64,000 nt of DNA, from the NCBI GenBank assembly GCA_040752025.1, contig JBFMFR010000004.1:186001-250000 (forward strand). The letters are read 5' to 3'. Under the pieces are notes generated by a model. That model worked only from the letters and a program-made list of their open reading frames with translations. It was not told the origin of the DNA and made no database searches. Positions 14,906 through 24,533 of the stretch are shown in pieces (within the stretch, counting starts at the first letter, position 1; each line of letters opens with the position of its first letter). The translations under genes and the position numbers were made by a program. The stretch is from JBFMFR01 sp040752025. GTDB lineage: Bacteria; Chloroflexota; Anaerolineae; Anaerolineales; UBA4823.

Positions 14906-17407
14906 ATGAAGTGGCTGAAAAGTAAGGTTCTGGGAATCGACAACGAAGCCGGGCTGGGCTGCGCCATTGGCCTGTGGCTGGTATGGTTGTTCGCCGCGCT
15001 GCTCTTGTCTTATGGGCTGGCCGGGGGGGTGACGGCAGTGCTGGATGAAACAGGCCAGCTTTATTCGGAAAGCAACTATTCACAACCAGGCTTCCTCGGG
15101 CATTTGTTCATGTTAGCTCTGCCAATCTGGTGCATTTTAGCCGTGGCTGGCATCGCCGGCATTGCCCTGGGCTGGCGTCTGCTGGCGCGTTTTCGCTCCA
15201 GAAAGCCGGCCTCGCGCGCGCGGCTTAGCGATGCTGCTGAAGGGATCAACACAGCGACTTTCACCACGCGCATCAAGCCGGGAAAGGCCATGTTGTTCCT
15301 GCGGATCGCCTGGCTGGTTTTGTTCACCATCTTCACACCGTTGGCGGTTGCCGGGTTGATCGGTCAGGCGAACTACGTTCATCATGGCACGCTTCAGGCT
15401 GACCTTGCCTTTCAGGAGGTCGATGGAAAGCCAATTGTTCTGATTGCCTCGGACCAGATTCGCCAACTGGGTATCAGGCTTGGCGATGAGGTTTTGAATC
15501 CGGACATTCCCATGTTTGGCGCCAGCGGCGAGGCGGTCTCTCTGGAGTTGAAAACCGCTGGCGAAGAGCCTCGCTCTGTGGAAGTTACCTATTGCCCGGT
15601 GCAGCCCTTTGCTCGCATCTTTTCATATTACGGTCTGCCGCTGACTGGCGCGGTCTGGTATTACCTGCTGACGCGCCTGAGCAGCCTGCTGGTTTTTTTG
15701 CTGGCGGCGGCGCTCTTCGTTCGCTATCGTTCGGATGATTGGCTTGCACTGATCACCGCTGCCGGGCTGCTCGCCCTATGGTTGCAGCCAAACCAGGTGC
15801 CCGATACGCCATCGTTAACCTGGGTGTATGATTGGCTCAACCCCTTGATCATGCTGCTCGCCCTGATCTTTCCCACTGGCAGGTTTTCTCCACGGCGCGC
15901 CTGGCTGCTGTTAGCCGCCTATGTAGGTAAACAACTGATCAACATCGGGGTAAATCTGCTTTATTCGGGCACGACAGGCGCTAATCTCTGGTTGAGCATC
16001 AGTACGATCCTGGACGCAGGCTTCGTCGTCGCAGCTTGTGGGATCATTGTCCACCGCTATCGCAAGGAATTTACCCTCTTGCAGCGGCAGCAAGCCAAGT
16101 GGGTCTTTCTGGCGCTGGCTGTACCGCCAACGATCGGCTTGATCTCCGTACCAGTCAGTTTTCTGGTGATGTTTGTCTATGGCAACATTCCTACAGTTTT
16201 ATTGACCGTTCAGAATGAGTTGGTTTGGTTTTCGACCGTTGGCGTGCCTTTGGGTTTCGCCTTTGCCGTTTTGCGCTACCGGCTGTATGACGTTGATGTT
16301 ATTATCAATCGCTCGCTGGTTTATTCCTTGCTCAGTATCGCCCTGTTGGCGGTTTTTGGACTGCAATTTTTCTTATTGCATACCGGGATTACCACTTTCC
16401 TGGGGAATCAATCCGCCATTCTGGCGGCCGGCGTTTCTGGGGTTGTGACCACCGCTTTGTTTGGGCCCTCCCGCCAGTTGGCGCGCCAGTTCGTCGACCG
16501 GCGTATCTACAGGCTGCGCTACGACCTGGACGAAATTCGCCAGGCGCAGCGCATTCCTGCCGTCAAGACCCCCGGCGCTCTGAGCGGTAAGCAGTTCGGC
16601 GAATTCATGCTGTTGGATGTGGTCGGGTGCGGCGGGATGGGGGAGGTGTACCAGGGCCAGGACCCCCAGACCGGGCGGCTGGCGGCGGTCAAGGTCCTGC
16701 CTTCCAATCTGGCTGACCAGCCGGACTTCCACCGTCGTTTCGAGCGTGAGGCCGAAAGTATGGCGATGCTTTCCCATCCGAACATCGTGCGCTTTTTCGG
16801 CGTTGGCCAGGCAGAAGGTTACGATTTCCTGGCGATGGAATTCATCGTAGGCAGGTCTCTGTCCAGCATCCTGAAAGAGCGCCAGCGCCTGACCCTGGCG
16901 GAAGCCGGGCAGTATTTCCCCGGCCTGGTGCAGGCCGTGGATTACATCCACAGCCTCGGCCTGGTGCATCGCGACCTGAAGCCATCGAACATTATGCTGC
17001 GAGATGGCGCTGATGGCAGTTTTGAAAGCGTGCTGATGGATTTTGGCATCAGCAAAGTTGCCGTTGAGCGCTCGGCCCTGACCGGGTCGGGCGTCATTGG
17101 TACGATCCAATACATGGCTCCTGAACAAATCCGTTCAGCCAGTGATGTGGACTATCGCGCCGATCTGTACGCCCTGGGAGCGATCTTCTACGAGGCGCTG
17201 ACCGGCAGGCTGCCTTTCGAAGGCAATTTGGGCCAGGTACTGTTCGGCCATTTACAGGCCCCGCCCCCGGATCCCTTGCAGATCAACCCAGAGCTGCCGC
17301 CTGCCACTGCGCGGGCAATTCTGCGGGCGCTCAAAAAAGCCCCTGAGCAGCGCTTTGCATCGGCGGCCGAATTATTCGATGCAATAACATCTGAAAGTAT
17401 CGTTTAG
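14906..17407 (+). CDS. Membrane Ser/Thr protein kinase with histidine-kinase-type sensor half
   Basis: 833 residues. Residues 1-150 carry three hydrophobic segments; 150-250 form an extracytoplasmic, PDZ-like region; 250-530 hold about seven helices and end with the YDVDVIINRSLVYSLLS and RQFVDRRIYRLRYDLDEIR segments familiar from Chloroflexota sensor histidine kinases. A complete Hanks-type kinase domain follows (566-830): GCGGMGEVYQG loop, AAVKVL lysine, HRDLKPSNIML catalytic loop (near 688), DFGISK and APEQI. It phosphorylates proteins in the cytoplasm. The Shine-Dalgarno is weak. It heads a run of co-oriented genes with short gaps. Joining this sensor half to a Ser/Thr kinase is unusual. 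Confidence 0.88.
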   Translation: MKWLKSKVLGIDNEAGLGCAIGLWLVWLFAALLLSYGLAGGVTAVLDETGQLYSESNYSQPGFLGHLFMLALPIWCILAVAGIAGIALGWRLLARFRSRKPASRARLSDAAEGINTATFTTRIKPGKAMLFLRIAWLVLFTIFTPLAVAGLIGQANYVHHGTLQADLAFQEVDGKPIVLIASDQIRQLGIRLGDEVLNPDIPMFGASGEAVSLELKTAGEEPRSVEVTYCPVQPFARIFSYYGLPLTGAVWYYLLTRLSSLLVFLLAAALFVRYRSDDWLALITAAGLLALWLQPNQVPDTPSLTWVYDWLNPLIMLLALIFPTGRFSPRRAWLLLAAYVGKQLINIGVNLLYSGTTGANLWLSISTILDAGFVVAACGIIVHRYRKEFTLLQRQQAKWVFLALAVPPTIGLISVPVSFLVMFVYGNIPTVLLTVQNELVWFSTVGVPLGFAFAVLRYRLYDVDVIINRSLVYSLLSIALLAVFGLQFFLLHTGITTFLGNQSAILAAGVSGVVTTALFGPSRQLARQFVDRRIYRLRYDLDEIRQAQRIPAVKTPGALSGKQFGEFMLLDVVGCGGMGEVYQGQDPQTGRLAAVKVLPSNLADQPDFHRRFEREAESMAMLSHPNIVRFFGVGQAEGYDFLAMEFIVGRSLSSILKERQRLTLAEAGQYFPGLVQAVDYIHSLGLVHRDLKPSNIMLRDGADGSFESVLMDFGISKVAVERSALTGSGVIGTIQYMAPEQIRSASDVDYRADLYALGAIFYEALTGRLPFEGNLGQVLFGHLQAPPPDPLQINPELPPATARAILRALKKAPEQRFASAAELFDAITSESIV

Positions 17408-17432
17408 GAAACCATACGAGGAATAGCGAATT

Positions 17433-18224
17433 ATGGATACGCCTGGCACAGCAGCAGATATTCTGACCCCGATGCTGATTTTGCTGGTCATCATTGCCTT
17501 TGCCGGTTTGCTGGCCCTGGCCTTTTGGTTGGAGAAAAGCAGGAGAGAGGATCGTAAGCGCCTGCTGGATCGCCTGGGATTTGAGGAAGTTCTGCCGCCT
17601 TCTTCGGCGTTCTTACAGCGCGCCGGTCAGCTTTACCGCCGCCGCCCGCAGCAGAAATTCGAATTGCAGGCGCTCTTCGAAAAACGCACCCCTCGAGCAG
17701 TTTATTATTACTTCAGCCTGGTCGAAACCAGCCAGAACGATAAAAGCTGGCTGGGGTCGAAAGCCATTGGGGTCGTCTCTCCCGATTTGAACCTGCCGCG
17801 CCTGCATATCGCAGGCCGGTCGCCTGGTGGAATGGGCGAAGCTGTCGAGCAATTCGCACAGTGGGCTCTGCCGCAAAACGCTGCCCGTGCTCCGGACAGG
17901 GTCTCGAAGAGACCAGGCAGTTCCGCTCAACCCAGGTGGAAGAACCGTTTCGTCGTCATGGACCTGGCTGCTTTTCCGGAGATCAACTCCAGGCTGAAGG
18001 TGATGGTAGATGAAGATGACCAGGTAGCTGCCAGGAATTACTTGACTCGTGAGCGTCTGGAACGGCTGGCCTGGCTGGCTAGCGCCAGGGACCAGGGAAA
18101 AATCGAATGCGGCGGCGACTGCATCATCCTGGAGCGCACAGTGAATGCGGATAATCCTGCAACTGAGGAGGATCTCCAGGCTTTGTTGGACGATGCCGGC
18201 AAAGCCTGGACGGCTTTGGTTTGA
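17433..18224 (+). CDS. Membrane-anchored hypothetical protein
   Basis: 263 residues. One transmembrane helix lies near residues 13-34 (MLILLVIIAFAGLLALAFWL), followed by a basic cytoplasmic-type stretch and a soluble mixed alpha/beta domain. The soluble part contains RAVYYYFSLVETSQNDKSW and NRFVVMDLAAFPEINSRL. I do not recognise the family. It lies 25 bases after the kinase gene and its stop overlaps the TTG start of the serine hydrolase, so it is probably part of the same transcript and could be a partner or target of the kinase. Confidence 0.65.
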   Translation: MDTPGTAADILTPMLILLVIIAFAGLLALAFWLEKSRREDRKRLLDRLGFEEVLPPSSAFLQRAGQLYRRRPQQKFELQALFEKRTPRAVYYYFSLVETSQNDKSWLGSKAIGVVSPDLNLPRLHIAGRSPGGMGEAVEQFAQWALPQNAARAPDRVSKRPGSSAQPRWKNRFVVMDLAAFPEINSRLKVMVDEDDQVAARNYLTRERLERLAWLASARDQGKIECGGDCIILERTVNADNPATEEDLQALLDDAGKAWTALV

Positions 18225-19405
18225 AACGAAGAATGTACTGGTTGCTCCTGCCTGTGGCGCTGCTCTTCAGCGTTGTGGCCTGGCTGACCTATGTTGTCAT
18301 TTTGACCAGGCATAACGCCCGCGCCTGCCTGGTTCCCGCGCCGCCAGTCTCTGGGTCGGGCCCCACCCGCTTCACGGATTTGCAAGCTGTCCTGGATGCC
18401 TATAGCGCTGGACACGCCGGGGTAGGGCTGCAAGCCACGCTGGTGCTGCCGGATGGCGATTCCTGGACGGGTGTATCCGGTTACGCCAGCCATGAACAGG
18501 CGGTCCCGCTTACTCCGCAGCACCATCTCTACATCGGCAGCCTGACCAAGCTGCTCACTGCCGCCCTGGTGGTGCGCCAGGTGGAAGCCGGGGCGTTCGG
18601 GCTGGATTCTACGTTGGAGCCCTGGTTCGATTCCCCCTGGGCCAGCCGGGTCAGCGTTGCTGACCTGCTCAATCACACCAGCGGCATCCCCAGTTACACC
18701 GAGGAGGCCTGGTTCCTGGTGCGATATTTTGGGCTACCGCAGAAGACCTGGCTGCCTGCTGAACTGGCCGCCGGGATCGCCAACCGTCCGCTGGAGTTCG
18801 AGCCTGGCAGCCGGCACCGCTATTCGAATTCGAATTACTTGCTGTTGGGTCTGCTGTTGGAGAAGTCGACCGGAAAGTCTTATGCGGAATTCATTGCTGA
18901 TCCTGTCCGTTCGGAATGGGGCCTATCAGAAACCTATTACCTTGCTCCGCTCTCTGGCCTGGGGATTGCCAACGCTTATGACGAGACGCTCCTGCACCTG
19001 GGGCGCGCCAACCTGAGCGGCTTCCGCCGCTCGCTGGAAAGCGGCGGTTATTCCGCCGGTGGGGTGCTATCCAATTCGCAGGATATGGCCCGCTTCGTCC
19101 GCGCCCTGTTCGAAGCGAAAATCGTTTCGCGCCCCAGCCTGGCGCGCATGTTGACTTTTATAGACGCTCCCGATGCAGATGTGCCTGCTCAAACCGGCTA
19201 CGGGTTGGGCCTGCGCCGCCTGGAGGTGGGGGGGAATATTTTCGCCGGGCACACCGGCACGATCCCGGGTTATTCCGGGATTGCCATGCAACACGTGGCG
19301 GACGGCGCTACCATCGTGGTTTTGAGCAACCTGTCCACTATCGACCAGGTGAAATTACTGGAAGCCTTATTCTTCGAATTGGAGCCCCAGGCGCGCAAGC
19401 CCTGA
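18221..19405 (+). CDS. Serine hydrolase of the class C beta-lactamase/penicillin-binding family
   Basis: 394 residues with an N-terminal signal anchor. The catalytic SxxK is IGSLTKLLTAA near residue 107, the YxN motif is RYSNSNY near residue 201, and GHTGTIPGYSG stands in place of the KTG box (HTG). This matches the beta-lactamase/D-aminopeptidase/esterase EstB group, acting outside the membrane. A TTG start overlapping the previous stop (TTGA) keeps coupling; an ATG four codons later is the alternative. Peptidoglycan-fragment hydrolysis or ester cleavage are both plausible; true beta-lactamase activity is less likely. Confidence 0.85.
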   Translation: MKRRMYWLLLPVALLFSVVAWLTYVVILTRHNARACLVPAPPVSGSGPTRFTDLQAVLDAYSAGHAGVGLQATLVLPDGDSWTGVSGYASHEQAVPLTPQHHLYIGSLTKLLTAALVVRQVEAGAFGLDSTLEPWFDSPWASRVSVADLLNHTSGIPSYTEEAWFLVRYFGLPQKTWLPAELAAGIANRPLEFEPGSRHRYSNSNYLLLGLLLEKSTGKSYAEFIADPVRSEWGLSETYYLAPLSGLGIANAYDETLLHLGRANLSGFRRSLESGGYSAGGVLSNSQDMARFVRALFEAKIVSRPSLARMLTFIDAPDADVPAQTGYGLGLRRLEVGGNIFAGHTGTIPGYSGIAMQHVADGATIVVLSNLSTIDQVKLLEALFFELEPQARKP

Positions 19406-19442
19406 CCCCAATTCCTTTTAAACGTAGAGGAGCATGATCGTT

Positions 19443-20333
19443 ATGGAACCGGAATATATTGAATTGAGCGTTGCTGACCATCAATTAGCTGCGGTTTGTT
19501 TGAACCCGGGCGCGCCTGGCGAGCCGGTTGTTTTGATACATGGCATTACCAGCACAGTTTCATTCTGGCAGGTCAATCCGGCGCCCTATTTGCTGGAGAT
19601 CGGGCCGTGTTATTCCCTCAGTTTGCCGGGGCACTACCCGGCGCGCGCCCCGCAGGTTTTCAAGCGCCAGGCGCTGACCAGCGAGGCGCTGGTGGAATTG
19701 CTCGACTCAGCCGTGCAGCAGTTGGTGGGCGAGCGCCCGGTTACCCTGTTCGGGCATTCCACGGGCGGTTTTGCCTGCCTGGCGCTGGCCGCCCAGCGCC
19801 CCGAGGTGGCCCGGCGCGTGGTCAGCATCTCGGGCTTTGCACACGGGCGCTGGACAGGTATCTTGGGCGTGTACCAGCGCGCTGCCCGCCTGGGCTGGCC
19901 GGGCCAGGCCTATTTCAAGGCCATGTACTTGGCGCTCAGGCTGCACCCGGCGCTGTTTCGCTGGGCGATGCGCTTCTATGTCGCCGACTGGCGCGCCCTG
20001 TACGCCAACTCCGACCTGCCCGAGGCCATCCAGCGCACTTTCCCGAGCTACTGCCGCCTCGACCTGGACGCTATGCTGGCGTATTTCAAGCATATGCCGG
20101 ACATCGACATCACCTCGCGGTTGCCGCGCATCCAGGCGCAGACCCTGGTAATTACCGGCGACCACGACCCGATTGTGCCGCCTGCGCAGTCTTACCGGGT
20201 TGTCGAACTGGTCGAGGGCGCCGAGTTGGCTGTCGTGCACGGCGCCGGCCACCTGCCTTTCACCGAGCGCCCGAACGAGTATCATGATCACGTGTCAGCC
20301 TGGCTGGCGCGCACCCATTCTTCCAATAAATAG
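19443..20333 (+). CDS. Alpha/beta hydrolase
   Basis: 296 residues. The fold's features are clear: LIHGITSTVSFW oxyanion loop, nucleophile elbow LFGHSTGGFACLAL (Ser near 106), acid in TGDHDPIVPPA and catalytic His in HGAGHLPF. It is cytoplasmic, with no signal sequence. AGGAG lies about nine bases from this ATG and only three from an ATG nine bases earlier, so the later start is preferred. It follows the serine hydrolase by 37 bases. Ester, lactone or thioester substrates are possible. Confidence 0.87.
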   Translation: MEPEYIELSVADHQLAAVCLNPGAPGEPVVLIHGITSTVSFWQVNPAPYLLEIGPCYSLSLPGHYPARAPQVFKRQALTSEALVELLDSAVQQLVGERPVTLFGHSTGGFACLALAAQRPEVARRVVSISGFAHGRWTGILGVYQRAARLGWPGQAYFKAMYLALRLHPALFRWAMRFYVADWRALYANSDLPEAIQRTFPSYCRLDLDAMLAYFKHMPDIDITSRLPRIQAQTLVITGDHDPIVPPAQSYRVVELVEGAELAVVHGAGHLPFTERPNEYHDHVSAWLARTHSSNK

Positions 20334-20501
20334 ATGCGACACGAGAAACGCCTTTCCCCCTCGCTCCTGGCGCAGCTAGTCCCGCTGCTTGTGCTGCCCA
20401 GTATGGCCCTGGTATTCTGGCTGGCTGTGAAAGTTGTGGGCCGCGAAGTCCGATCTGTTGGCCCGGCTGGTGTTGTTGTTCATCTCGCTATGAAAGGATG
20501 A
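20334..20501 (+). CDS. Possible 55-residue membrane peptide
   Basis: An ATG directly abuts the stop of the hydrolase (TAGATG) and opens 55 codons ending three bases before the amidohydrolase ATG. The product has a basic N terminus (MRHEKR) and one strong transmembrane stretch (LVPLLVLPSMALVFWLAVKV). Such stop-start placement suggests re-initiation. No family is recognised and there is no independent Shine-Dalgarno, so it remains uncertain whether it is translated. Confidence 0.45.
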   Translation: MRHEKRLSPSLLAQLVPLLVLPSMALVFWLAVKVVGREVRSVGPAGVVVHLAMKG

Positions 20502-20504
20502 GAT

Positions 20505-22712
20505 ATGAACCGAAAAATTCACGATCAGCAAGTCAATATCAACCTGGGGTGGCAGTTTTGGAGGGTGGCATTTCTGGCCGTGCTGCTGGTTTGCACGGCC
20601 TGCGGCACGGGGATTGCTACACAGACGGCAGCGACTGTGCCGCCCACTGCTACGCCACAGCCAGCGGCTCCCACCGCTACGGCGAGCACAGCCGTGATGG
20701 CTGAAACTCCCATCGTCCAGGCCGGGTCGCCGCTGGCTGTTCTCAGCGTAAGCGCCTCGGCGCAAAGCGCCGAAGACCCGCCCCAATTCGCCGTGGACGG
20801 CAACCCCGAGACGGCCTGGAACTCGGGGGCGGATGCGCCGCAGTGGATCGAGATCGACCTGGGAGCAGTGTACCACCTTGAAGACATCCGCCTGCTCGTC
20901 TTGCAGTACCCGGATGGGCAAACCCACCACCGGGTATGGGCGGCGCAGGAGCCGGGGGACTACTGGCAGTTGACCGAGCTCAGCGGCGCCACCGTTGACC
21001 AGCAAACCCTGAGCGTAGCCGCCTTCCAGCCCGAAGGGCTACCGGCGGCGCGTTTCTTGAAAATCGAAACCACGCAAAGCCCTTCCTGGGTTGCCTGGAG
21101 AGAGATCGAGGTCTACGGTCGCCCGGCGGCAGGCGAGCTGGGCGTGCAGCCAGCGCAGGTCATCTTCCACAACGGCAATATCCTGACGATGGAGGCAGAC
21201 CAGCCGGTGGCGCAGGCGCTGGCCATCGCTGGCGAGAAGATCCTGGCGTTGGGCGCGAACGAGCAGGTGCTGGCGCTGAAAACCGACCAGACGCGCCTGG
21301 TCGATTTGCAGGGCAAGACGCTGATGCCTGGGTTTATCGATAGCCATGCCCACCTGTTCAATCTTTCCGGGCTGCCATACAACGAAGCCCAGCAGTTAGC
21401 TTTGAACAACGGCATCACCAGCATTGGCGAGTTCTATGTCGACCAGCCGCTCCTGGATAATTTACGCGCCTTCGAGCAAAGCGGACAATTGAAGATGCGC
21501 GTCAGCATGTATCTTGTATATAACAATAGCTGCGGCGAAACCCAGGGCGATTGGTTCAAAAAGTACCCCCCCACACGCAATCCCGGCGAGCTGCTGCGCG
21601 TAGGCGGGGTAAAGATTTTCTCGGATGGCGGCTCGTGCAATGTACCGGCTTACTCCTTTGAATTTCCTGGCCTGGGCATGGGTGACCTGTATTTCACTGC
21701 CCAGGAACTGCTGGCCGTGATGAAAAATATCCAGGCCAGCGGCTATCAAATCGGCATCCACACCCTGGGCGACCGCTCGTTGGATGTGGTATTGGATGCC
21801 TACACCAGCCTGATGGCCGGTGGAGACAATCTGCTGCGTCACCGCATCGAACACAATGCGGTCATCCGCCCAGATCAGATGAGCCGTTTTTCCGCCAGCC
21901 GGGCGGTGCTATCCGTGTTCGGGGCCTACCCCATTTGCAGAAAAGTGGATACACAAAATCCGCTGAAATTCGATATCCCTAACCAATACCAGGCCTGGGA
22001 ATGGCCCTGGCGACAGTTGATCGATGCCAACCCTGAAGTCATCGTGGCCTGGCAGAGCGACGCGCCCATCTTTGGCATGCAGGGCTTCGAGCCGCTGCGC
22101 CACCTGTTCGGGTTTGTAGCCCGCGCAGAAGTGGCCGAAGATGGGCACATCTGCCAGCCGCCGCCGGAGATGCTGGCCGGGCGGGTGCGTGTGGATGAAG
22201 CGCTGCGCATGATGACGATCAACGCTGCCTATGCCCTGCACCGCGATCAGGAGGTGGGCAGCCTGCGCCCCGGCAAGTTCGCCGACCTGATCCTGCTCTC
22301 CGACGATCCAATGAGCATGCCAGCCGGGGAGTTGTACGGCTTGCAGGTGCTGATGACCCTCATTGGCGGGGAAAGCGTCTACTGCGCCGAATCCGCCAGC
22401 GCGATTTGTGGGGCCAATGCCAGTTACGATATTCGCGGCGTATGGAACTACACCATGACCGCTTCAGATGGCAATACCTACGATACGGGCACGATCACGT
22501 TCACTGGCGACCCGGCTCGCGGCGCTTACGTTCAGTTGAACATCTATAAGGTTGAATACCACGGCGAGTACCTGGTTAATGGCGCATTTGTGACTCTCAC
22601 CGGCGACGAAAACTGGCAAGGTACGCTCACCAATGCGAACAACATGAGCGGCGACTGGCAGCACGATGACGGTTTCAACGGCGTCTGGACGGCGGTGCGC
22701 CAGAGCCCATAA
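20505..22712 (+). CDS. Surface lipoprotein: discoidin-like domain plus YtcJ-type amidohydrolase
   Basis: 735 residues. A hydrophobic segment ends in a lipobox (VCTAC), then a Thr/Pro/Ala linker (about 45-75), then an F5/8 type C (discoidin)-like domain (about 80-205: FAVDGNPETAWNSGA, WIEIDLGAVY). The amidohydrolase follows: FHNGNILTME, GKTLMPGFIDSHAHLF (metal-binding HxH near 282), IGIHTLGDRS, RHRIEHNAV and SLRPGKFADLILL. That is the amidohydrolase_3/YtcJ family, which hydrolyses C-N bonds. The last ~90 residues form a beta-rich tail. AAAGGATGAGAT gives a ribosome site. An external amidohydrolase with a carbohydrate- or lipid-binding module is unusual, since most relatives are cytoplasmic. 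Confidence 0.85.
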   Translation: MNRKIHDQQVNINLGWQFWRVAFLAVLLVCTACGTGIATQTAATVPPTATPQPAAPTATASTAVMAETPIVQAGSPLAVLSVSASAQSAEDPPQFAVDGNPETAWNSGADAPQWIEIDLGAVYHLEDIRLLVLQYPDGQTHHRVWAAQEPGDYWQLTELSGATVDQQTLSVAAFQPEGLPAARFLKIETTQSPSWVAWREIEVYGRPAAGELGVQPAQVIFHNGNILTMEADQPVAQALAIAGEKILALGANEQVLALKTDQTRLVDLQGKTLMPGFIDSHAHLFNLSGLPYNEAQQLALNNGITSIGEFYVDQPLLDNLRAFEQSGQLKMRVSMYLVYNNSCGETQGDWFKKYPPTRNPGELLRVGGVKIFSDGGSCNVPAYSFEFPGLGMGDLYFTAQELLAVMKNIQASGYQIGIHTLGDRSLDVVLDAYTSLMAGGDNLLRHRIEHNAVIRPDQMSRFSASRAVLSVFGAYPICRKVDTQNPLKFDIPNQYQAWEWPWRQLIDANPEVIVAWQSDAPIFGMQGFEPLRHLFGFVARAEVAEDGHICQPPPEMLAGRVRVDEALRMMTINAAYALHRDQEVGSLRPGKFADLILLSDDPMSMPAGELYGLQVLMTLIGGESVYCAESASAICGANASYDIRGVWNYTMTASDGNTYDTGTITFTGDPARGAYVQLNIYKVEYHGEYLVNGAFVTLTGDENWQGTLTNANNMSGDWQHDDGFNGVWTAVRQSP

Positions 22713-22736
22713 CAGGGTGTGTTTCTTCCAGGAGAT

Positions 22737-22777
22737 GGCCATTTAAGATTGTCCTCCAGTACAATCTTAAATTGGCC
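22737..22777 (+). terminator. Long inverted repeat after the amidohydrolase gene
   Basis: ATTTAAGATTGT and ACAATCTTAAAT form a perfect 12-bp stem with an eight-base loop; adding GGCC on both sides gives 16 pairs with one bulged T. It probably ends the kinase-to-amidohydrolase transcript, though it lacks a T tract and could equally be an operator for the promoter that follows. Confidence 0.5.
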
Positions 22778-22786
22778 TCCAGTCGA

Positions 22787-22815
22787 ATGACAGTAACGGG
22801 GAAGCGGCGTACAAT
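22787..22815 (+). promoter_or_regulatory. Sigma-70-type promoter of the histidine kinase operon
   Basis: ATGACA and TACAAT, each five of six to consensus, are separated by exactly 17 bases. Transcription would start about 30 bases before the kinase ATG. Confidence 0.55.
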
Positions 22816-22852
22816 AAGAGTAGTGAACGATTGGCCGCAAAAGGAGCCCCGT

Positions 22853-24481
22853 ATGTATCTTGATCTGAAATTGATCCGAGCCCAATTTGTGTTGACTTTC
22901 CTGGCAATCCTGGCAGTCAGCTCAGCCGCAGCAGCCGGGTGGCTGGGCTGGCTGCCGGGTTATCCAGGCGCACATCTGCTATGGATCGGCGGCCTGGGCG
23001 CAGCGTTGGCCAGCCTCCTCGGCTGGGCGGCAAATCATTGGATCGTTACGAGCCGCTTGCAGCGTGCTGCGGAGATCGGCAGCGCCTGGCTGCGCGGTGA
23101 TCTGAACTTGCGCATCGAGGAGGCGGAGGAAGATGAATTCGGGCGTTTGACGGACCACCTGGATCAATTGATCCAGCAACTGGCCCACTACAAGCAAGAT
23201 TTGATTGAGTTACAGCAGCGCGAGGATCGTTTGAGCGATCAGGTGCGCGTCCTTTCGATTTCCGAAGAGCGCAGCCGCCTGGCGCACGATTTGCACGACG
23301 GCGTCAAGCAGCAGCTTTTCAGTATGGCCATGATTGCCAGTGGAATCCAGGACCGGGCGAACTCTCAAGCCGACTGCATGCCGTCTGAAATGCTTGAAAT
23401 GATCGGGCAGCTAAAAATTTCTGCGCAAACCGCGCAACAGGATCTCACCCGCCTGATCGAGGGCCTGCGCCCGATCTCGATCCAGGAACGCGGATTGGGG
23501 GCTGCGCTTAACGAGTATGCCCTCTTGTTTGGGGCGCGCGAACACCTGCTGATTTACCTGGATGTGCAGGGCAATGATGGGCTCCTGCCAATTTCGATCG
23601 CTGAGATGTTCTACCTTGTCGCCCAAGAGGCTTTGAACAACGTAGCCCGTCATGCGAGCGCCACTCGCGTGGACGTGAAGCTGAGTTGTTTCCCCGATGA
23701 AGCCAGCCTGACGGTGCGCGACAATGGCCGGGGCTTCGATTTGAGCCGCCCGCGCCGCGGGCTGGGCATCACCAGCATGCAGGATCGCCTGACAGCCGTT
23801 GGTGGACGGTTGAGCCTGAACAGCAGCCCCGGGCGCGGTACCATCCTGATTGCTCAGGTGGGCCTGGGCCGCCCCTTGCTGCCGCCTGGCGAGCAGGCTC
23901 GCCTCGACCCCAATCGCCCGCAGATTGATATCGAAAACTGGCTGTGGTTGGGCCAGCGCCTGGTGATCCCGGTTGGGCAGACCTGGCCGTGGCTGCCAGC
24001 CGATGAAGATTATCTCCGCCGGCCACTGCTGGACAAATCCCAGGTGGTGCGGGCGCAGGTTGCGAACGGCGTGTTTGGCCTGGGCAAGGGCTTGCAGCTC
24101 CAAACCGGCGATCTCTCTGTCCAGGTCAGGCAAGCTGTTCACGGCTACAGTTGGCGTTTGCACGGTGCAAGGTGGAACTTCAAACGCCTGTCGTCGAATG
24201 GCAGCCAGGTATTATTCCGCAATGGCCAACCTCTGGCTGCCGTACAATACCAGGGACGGCAAATGGATATGTGGAGCGAGTTTGTCTACATCGGGCGGGG
24301 TTATCGCCTGGCAGCCGGCCACAAAGCGGGCATGTTTCAATTTTACGATGAAGACGGGCAGGAGATCGCTCAATTCAACTGCCGCCCTGGCCTGGAGATT
24401 GAAATTTACCGCCCACTATCGCTGAATTTGTTAATCATTGCATTGTTGCGGCTTTTGGATGAGAAAAAGGCCGCTCATTAA
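22853..24481 (+). CDS. Sensor histidine kinase (HisKA_3) with a C-terminal extension
   Basis: 542 residues. Two membrane helices (10-30 and 42-62) lead to a HAMP-like linker and coiled coil (65-135). The dimerisation/phosphoacceptor segment is ERSRLAHDLHDGVKQQ with H148, and the ATPase domain has EALNNVARHA (N box), DNGRGFD (G1) and GLGITSMQDR (G2). About 190 residues follow the ATPase domain; they look beta-rich and end in a hydrophobic segment (LNLLIIALLRLL). AAAAGGAGC decides the start. It forms a locus with a NarL-type regulator two genes downstream and presumably phosphorylates it. Confidence 0.88.
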   Translation: MYLDLKLIRAQFVLTFLAILAVSSAAAAGWLGWLPGYPGAHLLWIGGLGAALASLLGWAANHWIVTSRLQRAAEIGSAWLRGDLNLRIEEAEEDEFGRLTDHLDQLIQQLAHYKQDLIELQQREDRLSDQVRVLSISEERSRLAHDLHDGVKQQLFSMAMIASGIQDRANSQADCMPSEMLEMIGQLKISAQTAQQDLTRLIEGLRPISIQERGLGAALNEYALLFGAREHLLIYLDVQGNDGLLPISIAEMFYLVAQEALNNVARHASATRVDVKLSCFPDEASLTVRDNGRGFDLSRPRRGLGITSMQDRLTAVGGRLSLNSSPGRGTILIAQVGLGRPLLPPGEQARLDPNRPQIDIENWLWLGQRLVIPVGQTWPWLPADEDYLRRPLLDKSQVVRAQVANGVFGLGKGLQLQTGDLSVQVRQAVHGYSWRLHGARWNFKRLSSNGSQVLFRNGQPLAAVQYQGRQMDMWSEFVYIGRGYRLAAGHKAGMFQFYDEDGQEIAQFNCRPGLEIEIYRPLSLNLLIIALLRLLDEKKAAH

Positions 24482-24533
24482 CCCAAGATTACGAGACCCA
24501 AAGTTTCAGCAATTTCTGCAAAAGGAGCAAACC

